NCBI GenBank assembly: GCA_021813445.1
Contig: JAKAKP010000106.1
Location: 1 to 44,438 of the forward strand
DNA length: 44,438 bases
Source of the DNA: Deltaproteobacteria bacterium
GTDB taxonomy: Bacteria; Desulfobacterota; Desulfobaccia; Desulfobaccales; 0-14-0-80-60-11
Reading direction: 5' to 3'
Under the pieces are notes generated by a model. It saw nothing but the letters and a program-made list of their open reading frames with translations. It made no database searches and had not been told where the DNA came from. A program made the translations under genes and the position numbers. Each line of letters opens with the position of its first letter. Positions within the stretch are counted from its first letter, which is position 1. Below, piece by piece: positions 33,217 to 42,005 of the stretch.

Positions 33217-33443
33217 TAAACGATATGAGCCGCATGCGGCTTAATATCAAATTCATATTGCCATGCAACAAACCGGCAGGATCAGCCGCGTTCATCTGCG
33301 TTTATCGGCGGTTAAATATAAGCCGCCGATGCATGCCGATATACGCCGGTCTTTAGGATTTGTTGCTTGCAGAAGCGAACTTGGTATAACCCGAGTCTCG
33401 GATTCTATTCACGGATTCACACCTTTTTATCGGGATTAATAAT
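33217..33443 (+). other. Hairpin-rich leader upstream of the HAD gene
   Basis: This gene-free stretch (part of the 316-base gap 33128-33443) holds a perfect 14-base palindrome AGCCGCATGCGGCT (33228-33241). It also has an 8-bp stem ATCGGCGG/CCGCCGAT at 33304-33330 inside a common GTTCATCTGCGTTTATCGG repeat, and CCGAGTCTCGG near 33394. GAACTTGGTAT at about 33379 resembles one end of the 200-bp MITE-like element, without a partner end. No known riboswitch was recognised. Confidence 0.5.
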
Positions 33444-34088
33444 TTGCTGAAACTGGTAGCCTTCGATTGCGACGGGGTGCTGTTCGACTCCCGTCAAGCC
33501 AATATTGCTTTCTACAATAGCATACTGGAGCAATTCGGCCAGCCGCACCTGGACGCCGCGGCCACGGATTTCGTGCACAGCCACACGGTTTTCGGCTCTC
33601 TGAAATACCTGTTCCGGGACTATCCCGACCTTGATACAGTCTTGCAGTTTGTTCGCAACCTGGACTACCAGCCGTTTATTCCCATGATGGTGGAAGAGCC
33701 CCACTTACGGGAGTTTCTCCAGTTTCTGCGACCCCAGTTCACCAGCGCCCTGGCCACCAACCGCTCCACTACCACCGCCGCAGTGCTTAAGTACCATGGG
33801 TTGGAGGAGCATTTCGATCTGGTGGTTTCCGCCCAGGATGTGAGCCACCCTAAACCGCATCCGGAATCCTTCTGGCGGATCCTGGAGCATTTCGGCCTCA
33901 AACCCGAGCAGGCCATCTTTATCGGCGATTCCCGGGTGGATGAAGAGTTCGCCCGCAATGCCGGGGTGCCCCTGGTGGCTTACCGTAACCCCGAGTTGCA
34001 GGCGGACTTTTACCTGGATTCCTTTGCCAGCGCTCCGGCCTTGATCACTGCCCTGGCCGCCGGGGAAAAAGGGCCACTGGCGGGGTAA
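33444..34088 (+). CDS. HAD-family phosphatase, phosphoglycolate-phosphatase-like
   Basis: A 214-residue haloacid dehalogenase-type hydrolase. Motif I is D8-x-D10 (VAFDCDGVLFDS), motif II lies in SALATNRSTTT, the motif III lysine in SHPKPHPESF, and motif IV is FIGDSRVDEEFARNAGV. The cap is the small helical type of phosphoglycolate phosphatase and pyrophosphatase PpaX relatives. The exact substrate is unknown. The start is TTG at 33444, immediately before the fold begins; the ribosome site is weak (GGGA). Confidence 0.85.
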   Translation: MLKLVAFDCDGVLFDSRQANIAFYNSILEQFGQPHLDAAATDFVHSHTVFGSLKYLFRDYPDLDTVLQFVRNLDYQPFIPMMVEEPHLREFLQFLRPQFTSALATNRSTTTAAVLKYHGLEEHFDLVVSAQDVSHPKPHPESFWRILEHFGLKPEQAIFIGDSRVDEEFARNAGVPLVAYRNPELQADFYLDSFASAPALITALAAGEKGPLAG

Positions 34089-34159
34089 AAAAATTTCTGT
34101 ATTCCTCTGTAAGGATGAAGCATTTTGTTTAACAGCAAAGCTGAAAAAGGAGCGGGACC

Positions 34160-34321
34160 ATGAAAAAATATCAATGCCAAGTCTGCGGTTATATTTATGA
34201 CCCCGCGCAAGGGGACCCAGACAACAATATTCCCCCCAACACTCCTTTTGAGAACCTGCCGGCGGACTGGGTCTGTCCCATCTGCGGGGCTGCCAAAGAC
34301 CAGTTTGCTCCGGTGGACTAA
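34160..34321 (+). CDS. Rubredoxin
   Basis: A 53-residue electron carrier. Cys ligands are C6-x2-C9 ([11 protein letters not shown]) and C39-x2-C42 ([13 protein letters not shown]), holding one Fe. The aromatic and proline core of rubredoxins ([20 protein letters not shown]) is complete. AAGGAG at 34147-34152 is seven bases before the ATG. Rubredoxins of anaerobes donate electrons to oxygen- and superoxide-detoxifying enzymes among others; no such partner is adjacent. It sits between the HAD gene and lepB on the same strand. Confidence 0.97.
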   Translation: MKKYQCQVCGYIYDPAQGDPDNNIPPNTPFENLPADWVCPICGAAKDQFAPVD

Positions 34322-34354
34322 CCCGTTATCCGGGAAGAATTTAAGGCACAAAAT

Positions 34355-35083
34355 ATGGCCTTGATGGCACTCAACAACCAAGATAAGAGTCAGCAGAATA
34401 CCTCGAAAAAACCCTTCTGGCGGGAATACGGCGAGGCTTTGGTCATTGCCCTGGTCCTGGCCATGGTGATCAGGGCCTTTGTGGTTCAGGCCTTCTCCAT
34501 TCCCTCCGGTTCCATGATCCCCACTCTCCTGGTGGGTGATTACCTGTTGGTGAATAAGTTCAGTTACGGCATCCGCAACCCCTTCACCAACAAGATCATG
34601 ATCCCCACTTGGAAACCCCAGCGGGGGGATGTGGTGGTCTTTATCTTTCCCCAAGACCCCACCAAGGACTATATCAAACGGCTGATCGGGCTCCCGGGAG
34701 ACCGGATCCAGGTCATCAACAAAAAAGTCTATGTCAACGGGGAACCTTATCAGGTGCCCCAGGCCCGGTTTGCTGATAAAGAACTCATCCCCGGCAACCA
34801 ATCGCCCCGGGACAATTTCGGGCCGGTGGTGGTGCCCAAGGACTCCTATTTTTTCATGGGGGACAATCGGGACCAGAGTTATGACAGCCGCTTCTGGGGC
34901 TTCGTGCCCATGAGCGACCTGCGGGGCAAGGCGGAGGTCATCTACTTCTCCTGGGAGGGCTCAGACCACCAACCGCTCTACCAGGCTTTTGCTGGCGGCC
35001 TTAAGGGTTTGCTCACGCACCTGTCTTGGGATGCAGGCAGCTTCAAGGTGCGCTGGAGCCGCATCGGTAAGATTATCCATTAA
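34355..35083 (+). CDS. lepB: Signal peptidase I
   Basis: A 242-residue membrane-anchored serine protease that removes signal peptides from exported proteins. One N-terminal membrane segment (ALVIALVLAMVIRAFVVQAF, about 27-46) is followed by the catalytic S53 in IPSGSMIPTL. The general-base K108 is in DYIKRLIGLPGD, and the C-terminal signature is MGDNRDQSYDSRFWG. Length is normal. An ATG nine bases downstream is an alternative start. A strong terminator at 35120-35182 ends this transcription unit. Confidence 0.97.
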   Translation: MALMALNNQDKSQQNTSKKPFWREYGEALVIALVLAMVIRAFVVQAFSIPSGSMIPTLLVGDYLLVNKFSYGIRNPFTNKIMIPTWKPQRGDVVVFIFPQDPTKDYIKRLIGLPGDRIQVINKKVYVNGEPYQVPQARFADKELIPGNQSPRDNFGPVVVPKDSYFFMGDNRDQSYDSRFWGFVPMSDLRGKAEVIYFSWEGSDHQPLYQAFAGGLKGLLTHLSWDAGSFKVRWSRIGKIIH

Positions 35084-35119
35084 CAGCTACTGTCTCGGAA
35101 CGCTCCTTATTTTGGCATT

Positions 35120-35182
35120 ACCGGGGCAAAGCTGTTATGGGAGTATCCTCTGCACCATAACCAGGGAGTGCCCCGGTTTTTT
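35120..35182 (+). terminator. Nested-stem intrinsic terminator after lepB
   Basis: The outer stem ACCGGGGCA (35120-35128) with TGCCCCGGT (35169-35177) is perfect and is followed by a T-run. Within its loop a second stem GTTATGG (35134-35140) pairs with CCATAAC (35155-35161). Such a branched terminator is unusual but should be stable. Confidence 0.85.
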
Positions 35183-35196
35183 CCAAGAAGGTGTCA

Positions 35197-35631
35197 ATGA
35201 CCGTTCCCCGCATGACCGTTATCACTCTCGGGGTCATGGACCTGGCGCAGGCCACCAGGTTCTACGAAAATATTTTCGGCGTTGGCCCCCACCCGGGGTA
35301 TGAAGGAATCTCCTTTTTCGAGCTGCCCGGCACCTGGCTGACCCTCTATCCGCTTGAGCAATTGGCCGCAGACATCTCGCCAGAATTGTCTCCCGACCGC
35401 CGCGGTTTCAGTGGCATAACCCTGGCCTACAACGCCCGCAGCAAGGATGAGATCCTGGCCATTTTCGAGGAGGTCAAGGCTGCCGGCGCTGCCATCGTCA
35501 AAACCCCGCAAGACACTTTCTGGGGCGGTTTTAGCGGTTACTTCAGCGATCTGGATGGCTACTACTGGGAAGTGGCCTGGGGGCCGATGTTTGACTTTGC
35601 GCCCGACGGTTCTTTGCGCTTCCCAAAGTAG
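35197..35631 (+). CDS. VOC (glyoxalase/dioxygenase fold) protein
   Basis: A 144-residue single vicinal-oxygen-chelate unit. MTVITLGVMDLAQATRFYENIFG is the first beta-alpha-beta module. ITLAYNARSKDEILAIFEEVKAAGAAIVKTP with GYFSDLDGYYWEVAWGP forms the second, the latter resembling the D-P-D-G/E metal-site segment. Function in this family varies widely and no substrate can be assigned. The ATG at 35197 follows AAGAAGG by five bases; the ATG at 35212 is an alternative. Confidence 0.85.
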   Translation: MTVPRMTVITLGVMDLAQATRFYENIFGVGPHPGYEGISFFELPGTWLTLYPLEQLAADISPELSPDRRGFSGITLAYNARSKDEILAIFEEVKAAGAAIVKTPQDTFWGGFSGYFSDLDGYYWEVAWGPMFDFAPDGSLRFPK

Positions 35632-35719
35632 CGGAAAAATGCCTGCGGCCCATCGCGGTAAACCCTTGCGACCCAGTTTACCCCTCCCCCTCATGAAGTT
35701 CGGCAAGGCGCTGATAAAT

Positions 35720-36706
35720 ATGCTCTTTGACTTTGCCAACCGCCTCAGAAAGGCTGAAAAACGAATATACCTGGGGACCTTGCCTCTTTTGTTTTTTTTC
35801 TTGGCGGCTGGCTGTAGTCCTTCAGGTCCTATCATTGCCTTCTGTTCGCCCGATTCGCCCCGGATGCGCCAGGCCATTGCCGGGCTGGAGGCCTCTTTGG
35901 GGCAGGGAAAGCTGGAAGTGGTCTGTATCCCGGAGCTCGGCGGCCAGGGGGACGAAGAGTTGCGCCGCGTGCGCAACCGCAGTCCCCGGCTGCTGGTGGT
36001 TCTGGGGACCGCGGCCCTCAGCCGGGTAGCCCCGCTGGTAAAAAGGGCGCCTGTAGTCTTCGCGTTGGTGGCCAATCCCTATTTCACCACGGCCGCGTAT
36101 GAACCGGAGCATCCGGAGATTCACCAGGAAAACATCACCGGCATCGCCTCCCCGCCACCCCTGGAGGCGGCCCTGGAGCAGGGGGCCGCGCTCCTGGGCA
36201 CCGGCCCCTGGGGCCTGCTCTATGACCCCAATGACGGGGTGGCCGCGGAACTGAAAGACCTCTTCCGGAAAGAAGCTTCCGACTATGGCATCAGACCCAT
36301 GACCGCGGCCACGGTTGATGCCGCCGGGGACCGCCGGGGTTTGGAGCGGCTGCTGGCCCGGGGAGCCCGGGTGATTTATCTCCCCCCTGCGCCCAGCGCC
36401 GCGCGTTATGCGCCCCTGCTGCTGGAGTGGGGCAAGAAACAGAGGGTGATCGTGGTGAGCGGCCACCCGGAATTCCGCCAGGGTGCGCTGCTGTGGGTGG
36501 CCCTGGACTACCGCCGTCTGGGGGAGGAAGCCGGGTCCCTGGCCCGGCGGGTCTTGCAGGGAGAGTCCCCGGCGAAAATTCCCATTGCGGAACAGGCCCC
36601 GATTAAGGTACAAGTGGACGAGCGCCTGTTGCGACGCTGGAGCGGCTATCCGCCGCCCCAGTCTCATGCTTTTTCACGCCAAGACGCCAAGGCGCAAAAG
36701 TTTTAG
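35720..36706 (+). CDS. ABC-transporter substrate-binding lipoprotein, TrpX-like family
   Basis: A lipoprotein of about 328 residues with a hydrophobic signal ending in the lipobox LAAGC (FFFLAAGCSPSG). The mature part has two alpha/beta lobes like the PF04392-type substrate-binding proteins: LLVVLGTAAL, PVVFALVANPYFT, ITGIASPPPLEAALEQ, WGLLYDPNDG and GALLWVALDYRRLGEEAG. No permease or ATPase gene is adjacent, so it is an orphan. Start is uncertain between 35693 and 35720. The last residues (SRQDAKAQKF and the stop) are encoded by an inserted ACGCCAAGGCGCAAA repeat, so the C-terminus was probably altered by that insertion. Confidence 0.8.
   Translation: MLFDFANRLRKAEKRIYLGTLPLLFFFLAAGCSPSGPIIAFCSPDSPRMRQAIAGLEASLGQGKLEVVCIPELGGQGDEELRRVRNRSPRLLVVLGTAALSRVAPLVKRAPVVFALVANPYFTTAAYEPEHPEIHQENITGIASPPPLEAALEQGAALLGTGPWGLLYDPNDGVAAELKDLFRKEASDYGIRPMTAATVDAAGDRRGLERLLARGARVIYLPPAPSAARYAPLLLEWGKKQRVIVVSGHPEFRQGALLWVALDYRRLGEEAGSLARRVLQGESPAKIPIAEQAPIKVQVDERLLRRWSGYPPPQSHAFSRQDAKAQKF
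36675..36700. repeat. ACGCCAAGGCGCAAA-type repeat within a gene end
   Basis: The same motif occurs near 2205-2236. Here it provides the final codons of the substrate-binding lipoprotein gene and leads directly into its TAG stop (36704-36706). Confidence 0.7.
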
Positions 36707-36725
36707 GTTTTTTCTTTTTTTCTTT

Positions 36726-36754
36726 CTCGTTCCCAAGCACAGCTTGGGAACGAG
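36726..36754. repeat. Perfect 13-bp hairpin repeat
   Basis: CTCGTTCCCAAGC (36726-36738), the three-base loop ACA, then GCTTGGGAACGAG (36742-36754). It sits between the lipoprotein gene and the first M16 gene. It is a known type of interspersed palindrome and could attenuate or protect the transcript. Confidence 0.8.
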
Positions 36755-36772
36755 AGTGACAGGAGTAATTTA

Positions 36773-38101
36773 ATGGCTCTATCCAAATCGCTCGACCCCG
36801 CGGCCTGGCAGCCGGAAATTGAGATCGTCCCTTACCGGCTGGATAACGGCCTGAACCTGTTCGTGCTGCCCGATCCCCGGGTGCCCATGGTCTCCCTGCA
36901 GCTCCACTACCACGTGGGCTCCCGCCATGAACTCCAGGGCATCACCGGCATCAGCCACCTCTTTGAGCACCTGATGTTCCGGGGCTCGGAAACCCTGGGG
37001 CCGGAGGAATTCTCCCGCATTCTCCAGGCCAAGGGCGGGGAGATCAACGCCTTCACCACCCGGGACCACACCTCCTATTTCGAGAACCTGCCCGCGGAGC
37101 ACCTGGAGCTGGGCCTGAAGCTGGAGGCCGACCGGCTGGCGAACCTGAAGCTGAACGAAGAGAATTTCCAGACCGAGCGCCAGGTGGTCATCAGCGAGCG
37201 CAAGCTGCGCTCCGTGGACAGCCCCTTCGGCCTGGTCCTGGAACAGCTCTTTGCCGCGGCTTACAGCCAGCACCCGTACCAGTGGCCGGTGATCGGCTGG
37301 GACCAGGACCTCAAACGCCTGGGTCTGAGGGAATGCCTGTCCTATTACCAGACCTATTACCACCCCGGCAATCTGACGGTGGTCATCGCCGGAGACGTCA
37401 AGCCGGACGCGGCCCGGGACCTGGTGGACCGCCACTTGGGGCAGATCCCCAGCCCCGGAGCGCCGCTCCCCTTGAAAGTCAAGGAGCCGCCCCAGCGGGG
37501 GGAGCGCCGGGCGGTGCTGAAAAAGGTGGCCCAGGTGGAGGCCCTCTTTGCCGGCTTCCATATCGTCGGCATGGACCACCCGGACATCTATCCCCTTTCT
37601 CTCCTGTCCATTGTCCTCTCCGGGGGCAAAGCCTCCCGCTTCTACCAGGAGTTCGTGCGGCCGGGCCGGGCCGTGGAAATGGAGGCGGAGATCGCGCCGC
37701 CCCCCTGGACCAGCGAAGACGCGGACCTGATGGTCATGACCGCCATTGCCGCGCCCGGCCAACCTTTGCCCCAACTGGAAGAGGATCTGTGGGCGGCGCT
37801 GGCCCGGCTGCAGCAGGACGGGGTGCAGCCCGAGGAACTGGCCCGGGCCAAGAAGCTGCTCCGGGCCCAGGCCGCCCGGGGGCTGGCCCAGAATTTCTTC
37901 CGGGCCCTGCTGGTGGGCCTCTTCCACCTGAAAACCGGCGACGCCGGCCGGGTCAACCAACTCCTCAAGCTCTACGAGGCGGTAACCCTGGAGGACATTC
38001 ACCGGGTGGCCCGACAATACCTCCGGGAAGACAACCGCACGGTGGTTACTTTGAAACCGGTTTCTGCACAGGAAAGCGAAGCCCTGGGGCCGATGGTTTG
38101 A
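36773..38101 (+). CDS. M16 zinc peptidase, catalytic subunit
   Basis: A 442-residue pitrilysin-family peptidase. The inverted zinc motif H62-x2-E65-H66 is in ISHLFEHLMFRGSE, and the distal Glu region (NLKLNEENFQTERQVVISERKL) is present. The C-terminal non-catalytic half is also present. There is no evident signal peptide. AGGAG lies eight bases before the ATG. It pairs with the next gene, an M16 relative without the zinc motif, as in heterodimeric two-chain M16 enzymes (processing peptidase style). The substrate is unknown. Confidence 0.92.
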   Translation: MALSKSLDPAAWQPEIEIVPYRLDNGLNLFVLPDPRVPMVSLQLHYHVGSRHELQGITGISHLFEHLMFRGSETLGPEEFSRILQAKGGEINAFTTRDHTSYFENLPAEHLELGLKLEADRLANLKLNEENFQTERQVVISERKLRSVDSPFGLVLEQLFAAAYSQHPYQWPVIGWDQDLKRLGLRECLSYYQTYYHPGNLTVVIAGDVKPDAARDLVDRHLGQIPSPGAPLPLKVKEPPQRGERRAVLKKVAQVEALFAGFHIVGMDHPDIYPLSLLSIVLSGGKASRFYQEFVRPGRAVEMEAEIAPPPWTSEDADLMVMTAIAAPGQPLPQLEEDLWAALARLQQDGVQPEELARAKKLLRAQAARGLAQNFFRALLVGLFHLKTGDAGRVNQLLKLYEAVTLEDIHRVARQYLREDNRTVVTLKPVSAQESEALGPMV

Positions 38102-38181
38102 GTTCAAAGTTCAAGGTTCAAGGTTTAAAAGATGACCTCGGACCTCGAACTTTGAACCTTGAACTTTGAACCTTGAACTTA
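38100..38181. repeat. GTTC-type repeat, copy 3, inverted arrangement
   Basis: GAGTTCAAAGTTCAAGG units on the left and CTTTGAACCTTGAACTT units on the right can pair into a long stem with its loop around 38131-38145. The first GA completes the TGA stop of the M16 gene, as the related copy at 3745-3779 does for the oxidoreductase gene. Confidence 0.8.
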
Positions 38182-38197
38182 AACAAGGATTAACACT

Positions 38198-39505
38198 ATG
38201 TCAGGATATGTTCCGGAGATTCAACAGGCGGTTTTGCCCGGGGGCCTGCGGTTTTTAGGCGTAGAATACGACCGGGTCCCCTGGGTGAGCATCACTTTTA
38301 TGGCCAAGCGGGGCGGCGAAGCCGATCCCCCGGGCAAAGGGGGGGTGGCGGACTGCGCCGCGGAGATTCTCTCCTTGGGCACCGGCAAACGCTCCCAGCT
38401 GCAGTTGGCCGCGGATATCGAAGCCCGGGGTGCGGCCCTCTCCGCCCGGAGCGGTTGGGATGCCACCCTGGTGAGCCTGGAAGGGTTGGCTGAGGATTTC
38501 CCGGAGCTCATGGCCACCATGGGGGAGATTGTCCAGACGCCCGCGTTTCCAGCCGAGGAATTTCCTCTGCTGAAGGAGAGGCGCCGGGCGGAGCTGGCCC
38601 ATCTGTTGGACGATCCCCGGGAAGTCGCCAACCGCCGTTATACCCGCCTCTTTTTCGGGGATGCGCCCTATGGCCATCCCCTGACCGGCGACCTGGAGAG
38701 CCTGGAAGCCATCGGCCTCAATGATTTGCAGGAATTTTACCGCCGGGAATTCACCCCGGCGGAGTCCACCCTGGTGGTGGTGGGCATGGCGTCTTTCGCC
38801 AGGATGGCGGAGGAGGCCGGGAAGGTCTGGCAGGGGTGGCAGGGCGGCGGGCCGGCCAGCGCGCCTTACACGCAGGCGCCGCTGCAGGTTTGCGCCCCTG
38901 GCATCTATCTGCTGGACCGCCCGGATCTCACCCAGAGCGAAATCCGTCTGGGGCACCTGGGCCTGCCCCGGTCTCACCCGGATTACTTTGCTTTACGCCT
39001 GGTGAATTACATTCTGGGGGAGGGAGGATTTTCCTCCCGGCTGATGACCCGCATCCGCTCGGACCTGGGCTGCACCTACGGCATCCGCAGCAGCTTCCAC
39101 TTCCGCCGGGCGCCCGGCCCTTTTGTGATCAGCACCTTTACCCCCGCGGCCCAAACCGCGCTGGTGGTCAAAGAAATCAAAGCGGTGGTGCAAGAGGTCA
39201 AGGAAGGCGCCATAACCGAGCAGGAATTGGCCGAGGCCCAGAGCTATTATGTGGGCCACTTCCCCCTGGGGCTGGAGACTGCCCGGCAGATCGGCAGCCG
39301 GGTGGTGTCCATGGATCTCTATGATCTGGGCTGGGATTATCTCCGGCAATACCGGGAGCGCATCCAGGAAGTCACCCTGGACGCGGCCCGGGACGCGGCC
39401 AGGAAGCACTTACAACCGGACTCCCTGGTGGCGCTGGTGGTGGGGCCTGCGGACCAATGCGCCAAGGACCTGGAGGCCTTGGGGCCGGTGGAGATAATTA
39501 GCTAA
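38198..39505 (+). CDS. M16-family partner subunit lacking the zinc motif
   Basis: A 435-residue M16-fold protein. At the position of HxxEH it reads GGVADCAAEILSLGTGKRS, so the zinc ligands are absent. The fold is otherwise kept (LAADIEARGAALSARSGWDATLVSLEGL, FAVRLVNYILGEGGFSSRL-like segment, SDLGCTYGIRSSFHF). The arginine/tyrosine substrate-binding region of M16B-type partners is recognisable near DLGCTYGI. It probably forms an obligate dimer with the preceding active subunit. AAGGA is about twelve bases before the ATG. Confidence 0.9.
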   Translation: MSGYVPEIQQAVLPGGLRFLGVEYDRVPWVSITFMAKRGGEADPPGKGGVADCAAEILSLGTGKRSQLQLAADIEARGAALSARSGWDATLVSLEGLAEDFPELMATMGEIVQTPAFPAEEFPLLKERRRAELAHLLDDPREVANRRYTRLFFGDAPYGHPLTGDLESLEAIGLNDLQEFYRREFTPAESTLVVVGMASFARMAEEAGKVWQGWQGGGPASAPYTQAPLQVCAPGIYLLDRPDLTQSEIRLGHLGLPRSHPDYFALRLVNYILGEGGFSSRLMTRIRSDLGCTYGIRSSFHFRRAPGPFVISTFTPAAQTALVVKEIKAVVQEVKEGAITEQELAEAQSYYVGHFPLGLETARQIGSRVVSMDLYDLGWDYLRQYRERIQEVTLDAARDAARKHLQPDSLVALVVGPADQCAKDLEALGPVEIIS

Positions 39506-39526
39506 AATTCAGTCTATATTTTTTAG

Positions 39527-39555
39527 TTGACAAATCTCTTGCGATGTTATGAGAT
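39527..39555 (+). promoter_or_regulatory. Candidate promoter of the dsr operon
   Basis: A perfect TTGACA (39527-39532) with TGAGAT 17 bases further (39550-39555); TATGAG with a 15-base spacer is an alternative -10. The leader to dsrA is about 60 bases and ends with GGAGG at 39608-39612, eight bases before the ATG. Confidence 0.55.
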
Positions 39556-39620
39556 AGGAAAGATTTTGTGAAAAAAAGGATAAGCCCTTTGGGGACCATT
39601 AAGAGAGGGAGGAGAGTTGC

Positions 39621-40862
39621 ATGTCCGATACCCCATTGTTAGACAAGCTAGAAACCGGACCTTGGCCCAGCTTCGTGAAGGATCTGAAGCGGGCGGCCGC
39701 AAGAAAACCTGCGGCCAAAGATTTGCTGAGACAATTGGATCGCTCCTATAAGGACAAGATCACCCACTGGAAGCATGGCGGCATCGTGGGCGTCCTGGGT
39801 TACGGCTCCGGCATCATCGGCCGTTACTCCGACCTGCCGGACGAATTCCCCGGCGTCGAACACTTCCACACCGTCCGCGTCAACCAGCCCTCGGGCTGGT
39901 TCTATACCACCAAGGCCCTGCGGGACCTGTGTGACATTTGGGATCGGCATGGCTCCAGCATCCTGAACGTCCACGGCTCCACCGGCGACATGGTCTTCCT
40001 GGGCACCACCACCGACCAGTTGGAACCCTGTTTCGCCAAGCTGACCGCCAAGGGCTGGGACTTGGGCGGCTCCGGTTCCGCCATGCGGACTCCGTCCTGC
40101 TGCGTGGGCAAGGCCCGGTGCGAATGGTCCTGCTACGACACCATGGACCTGTGCTACCAGCTCACTCAGGAATTCCAGTTCGATATGCACCGCCCGTCTT
40201 TCCCGTATAAATACAAGATCAAATGCTCCGGTTGCCCCAATGACTGCGTGGCCTCAGTGGCCCGGGCTGACCTGAGCGTCATCGGCGTTTGGAAAGACGA
40301 CATCCGCATCGACCAGGCGGCAGTGAAGGCCTATGCCGGCGGCGAATTGAAACCCCGGGGCGGCGGCTCTCCTTATGCCAAGCTGGATGTCAAAGCCGAC
40401 GTCACCGACCTCTGCCCCACCGCCTGCATGAAGTTTGACGGCAGCAAACTGACCATCGATAACAAGAACTGCAACCACTGCATGCACTGCATCAGCCTGA
40501 TGCCCCAGGCCCTGCGGCCCGGCACCGAGACCGGCGCCACCCTGCTCCAGGGCTCCCACGCCCCCATCCTGGAAGGCGCGCAGATGAGCTGGGTCATCGT
40601 GCCCTTTATGCCCATGGAAGCCCCGTATGATGAGATCAAGGAACTGATCGCCAATATCCATGAGTGGTGGTCGGAAAACGGCAAGAACCGGGAGCGCGTG
40701 GGCGAATTGATGCTGCGCCTGGGGATGCGGAACTTCTTCAAGGCCGTGGGCCTGGAACCGCCGTCACAGACCGTCCGGACCCCCCGGGCCAACCCCTTCT
40801 TCTTCTGGCATGCGGAAGACTTCGAGGCCGAAGCCGCGGGCCGCAAGTATATCAAACTATAA
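39621..40862 (+). CDS. dsrA: Dissimilatory sulfite reductase alpha subunit
   Basis: A 413-residue subunit of the siroheme enzyme that reduces sulfite in the cytoplasm as the last step of sulfate respiration. The siroheme/[4Fe-4S] ligand segments are TPSCCVGKARCEWSCYDT and KCSGCPNDCVASVARADL. An inserted ferredoxin domain follows (TDLCPTACM, NKNCNHCMHCISLMP). GWFYTTKALRDLCDIWDRHG and LNVHGSTGDMVFLGT are typical DsrA sequence. Length is slightly shorter than Desulfovibrio DsrA as I recall it. A reductive-type enzyme is indicated by the dsrD gene downstream. Confidence 0.98.
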   Translation: MSDTPLLDKLETGPWPSFVKDLKRAAARKPAAKDLLRQLDRSYKDKITHWKHGGIVGVLGYGSGIIGRYSDLPDEFPGVEHFHTVRVNQPSGWFYTTKALRDLCDIWDRHGSSILNVHGSTGDMVFLGTTTDQLEPCFAKLTAKGWDLGGSGSAMRTPSCCVGKARCEWSCYDTMDLCYQLTQEFQFDMHRPSFPYKYKIKCSGCPNDCVASVARADLSVIGVWKDDIRIDQAAVKAYAGGELKPRGGGSPYAKLDVKADVTDLCPTACMKFDGSKLTIDNKNCNHCMHCISLMPQALRPGTETGATLLQGSHAPILEGAQMSWVIVPFMPMEAPYDEIKELIANIHEWWSENGKNRERVGELMLRLGMRNFFKAVGLEPPSQTVRTPRANPFFFWHAEDFEAEAAGRKYIKL

Positions 40863-40870
40863 GCAATCTC

Positions 40871-40893
40871 CATTAGGCTACTTGCGCCTAATG
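40871..40893 (+). promoter_or_regulatory. Intercistronic hairpin between dsrA and dsrB
   Basis: A perfect 8-bp stem, CATTAGGC (40871-40878) and GCCTAATG (40886-40893), with the loop TACTTGC. No T-run follows, so it is not a terminator. It may protect the dsrA mRNA end or balance subunit output. Confidence 0.7.
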
Positions 40894-40921
40894 CCGAAAT
40901 ACCACAGGAGGAATAGGTAAA

Positions 40922-41992
40922 ATGGCTGAACGTATCACTGATATTGGCCCTCCGAATTACGAACAGTTCTTGCCCCCGGTCATTAAAGACAACTATGGCA
41001 AGTGGAAATATCACGAAATCCTGGAACCCGGCGTGCTGATGCACGTGTCCGAAAGCGGCGCCAAAATTTACTCCGTCCGTGGCGGCTCCGCCCGCCTGGT
41101 GACCACCGACTTCATCAAGGAACTCTGTGACATCGCCGAGAAGTTCTGTGACGGTTATCTGCGTTTCACCAGCCGGAATAACGTCGAGTTCCTGCTCACC
41201 GACCAGAGCAAGATCGCCGGCGTCAAGGATGCCTGCAAAAAGCTCGGTGTGCCCATTGGCGCTACCGGTCACTCGGTGAGCAACATCGTCCACACCCAGG
41301 GTTGGGTCCACTGCCATACCCCGGCCATCGACGCCTCCGGCATCGTCAAGTCGGTGATGGACGATCTGTATGAATATTTCGGCAGCCACAAGCTGCCGGC
41401 CCAGGTGCGTATCGCCCTGGCCTGCTGCCTGAATATGTGCGGCGCGGTGCATTGCTCCGACATCGCCATCCTGGGCATTCACCGCACCCCGCCCAAGGTG
41501 GCCCACGAGAAACTGCGCCATCTGTGCGAAATTCCCACCACCATCTCTGCTTGCCCCACCGGCGCTATCCGGCCGCATCCGGACAAGAGCATCAAGAGCG
41601 TGGTGATCAACGAAGAGCGCTGCATGTACTGCGGCAACTGCTACACCATGTGCCCGGCCCTGCCGGTGTTCGACGCCCAAAAAGGCGGCGTGGCCCTGCT
41701 GGTGGGCGGCAAGGTCTCCAACTCCAAGACCCCGCCCATGTTCTCCAAACTGGCGGTGCCCTATCTGCCCAACAATCCGCCCCGCTGGCCGGAAGTGGTG
41801 GGCGCCATTAAAAAGATCCTCACCAAGTACGCCGAAGGCGCCAACAAGTGGGAGCGCGTGGGCGAGTGGGTCGAGCGGATCGGTTGGGAAAAGTTCTTCG
41901 AGGTTTGCGAAATCCCCTTTACCTTCCAGCACATTGACGACTACCGTTGGGCGTATGACACCTACCGGACGTCGATGCATTTTAAATTCTAG
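40922..41992 (+). CDS. dsrB: Dissimilatory sulfite reductase beta subunit
   Basis: A 356-residue partner of DsrA in the alpha2beta2 enzyme; in known structures the catalytically active siroheme is bound mainly through DsrB. Ligand segments are [13 protein letters not shown] and [15 protein letters not shown]. The ferredoxin domain is [11 protein letters not shown] and [32 protein letters not shown] is the usual substrate/siroheme region. AGGAGG at 40906-40911 is ten bases before the ATG. It is separated from dsrA by a 59-base spacer with a hairpin. Confidence 0.98.
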   Translation: MAERITDIGPPNYEQFLPPVIKDNYGKWKYHEILEPGVLMHVSESGAKIYSVRGGSARLVTTDFIKELCDIAEKFCDGYLRFTSRNNVEFLLTDQSKIAGVKDACKKLGVPIGATGHSVSNIVHTQGWVHCHTPAIDASGIVKSVMDDLYEYFGSHKLPAQVRIALACCLNMCGAVHCSDIAILGIHRTPPKVAHEKLRHLCEIPTTISACPTGAIRPHPDKSIKSVVINEERCMYCGNCYTMCPALPVFDAQKGGVALLVGGKVSNSKTPPMFSKLAVPYLPNNPPRWPEVVGAIKKILTKYAEGANKWERVGEWVERIGWEKFFEVCEIPFTFQHIDDYRWAYDTYRTSMHFKF

Positions 41993-42005
41993 GCAGGTGG
42001 GATAA

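Noticed and set aside
36779-38107. Minus-strand open frame of 442 codons opposite the first M16 gene
   Set aside because: Same length and span as the real gene on the plus strand, with a low-complexity translation rich in Gly, Gln and His; a codon-bias shadow.
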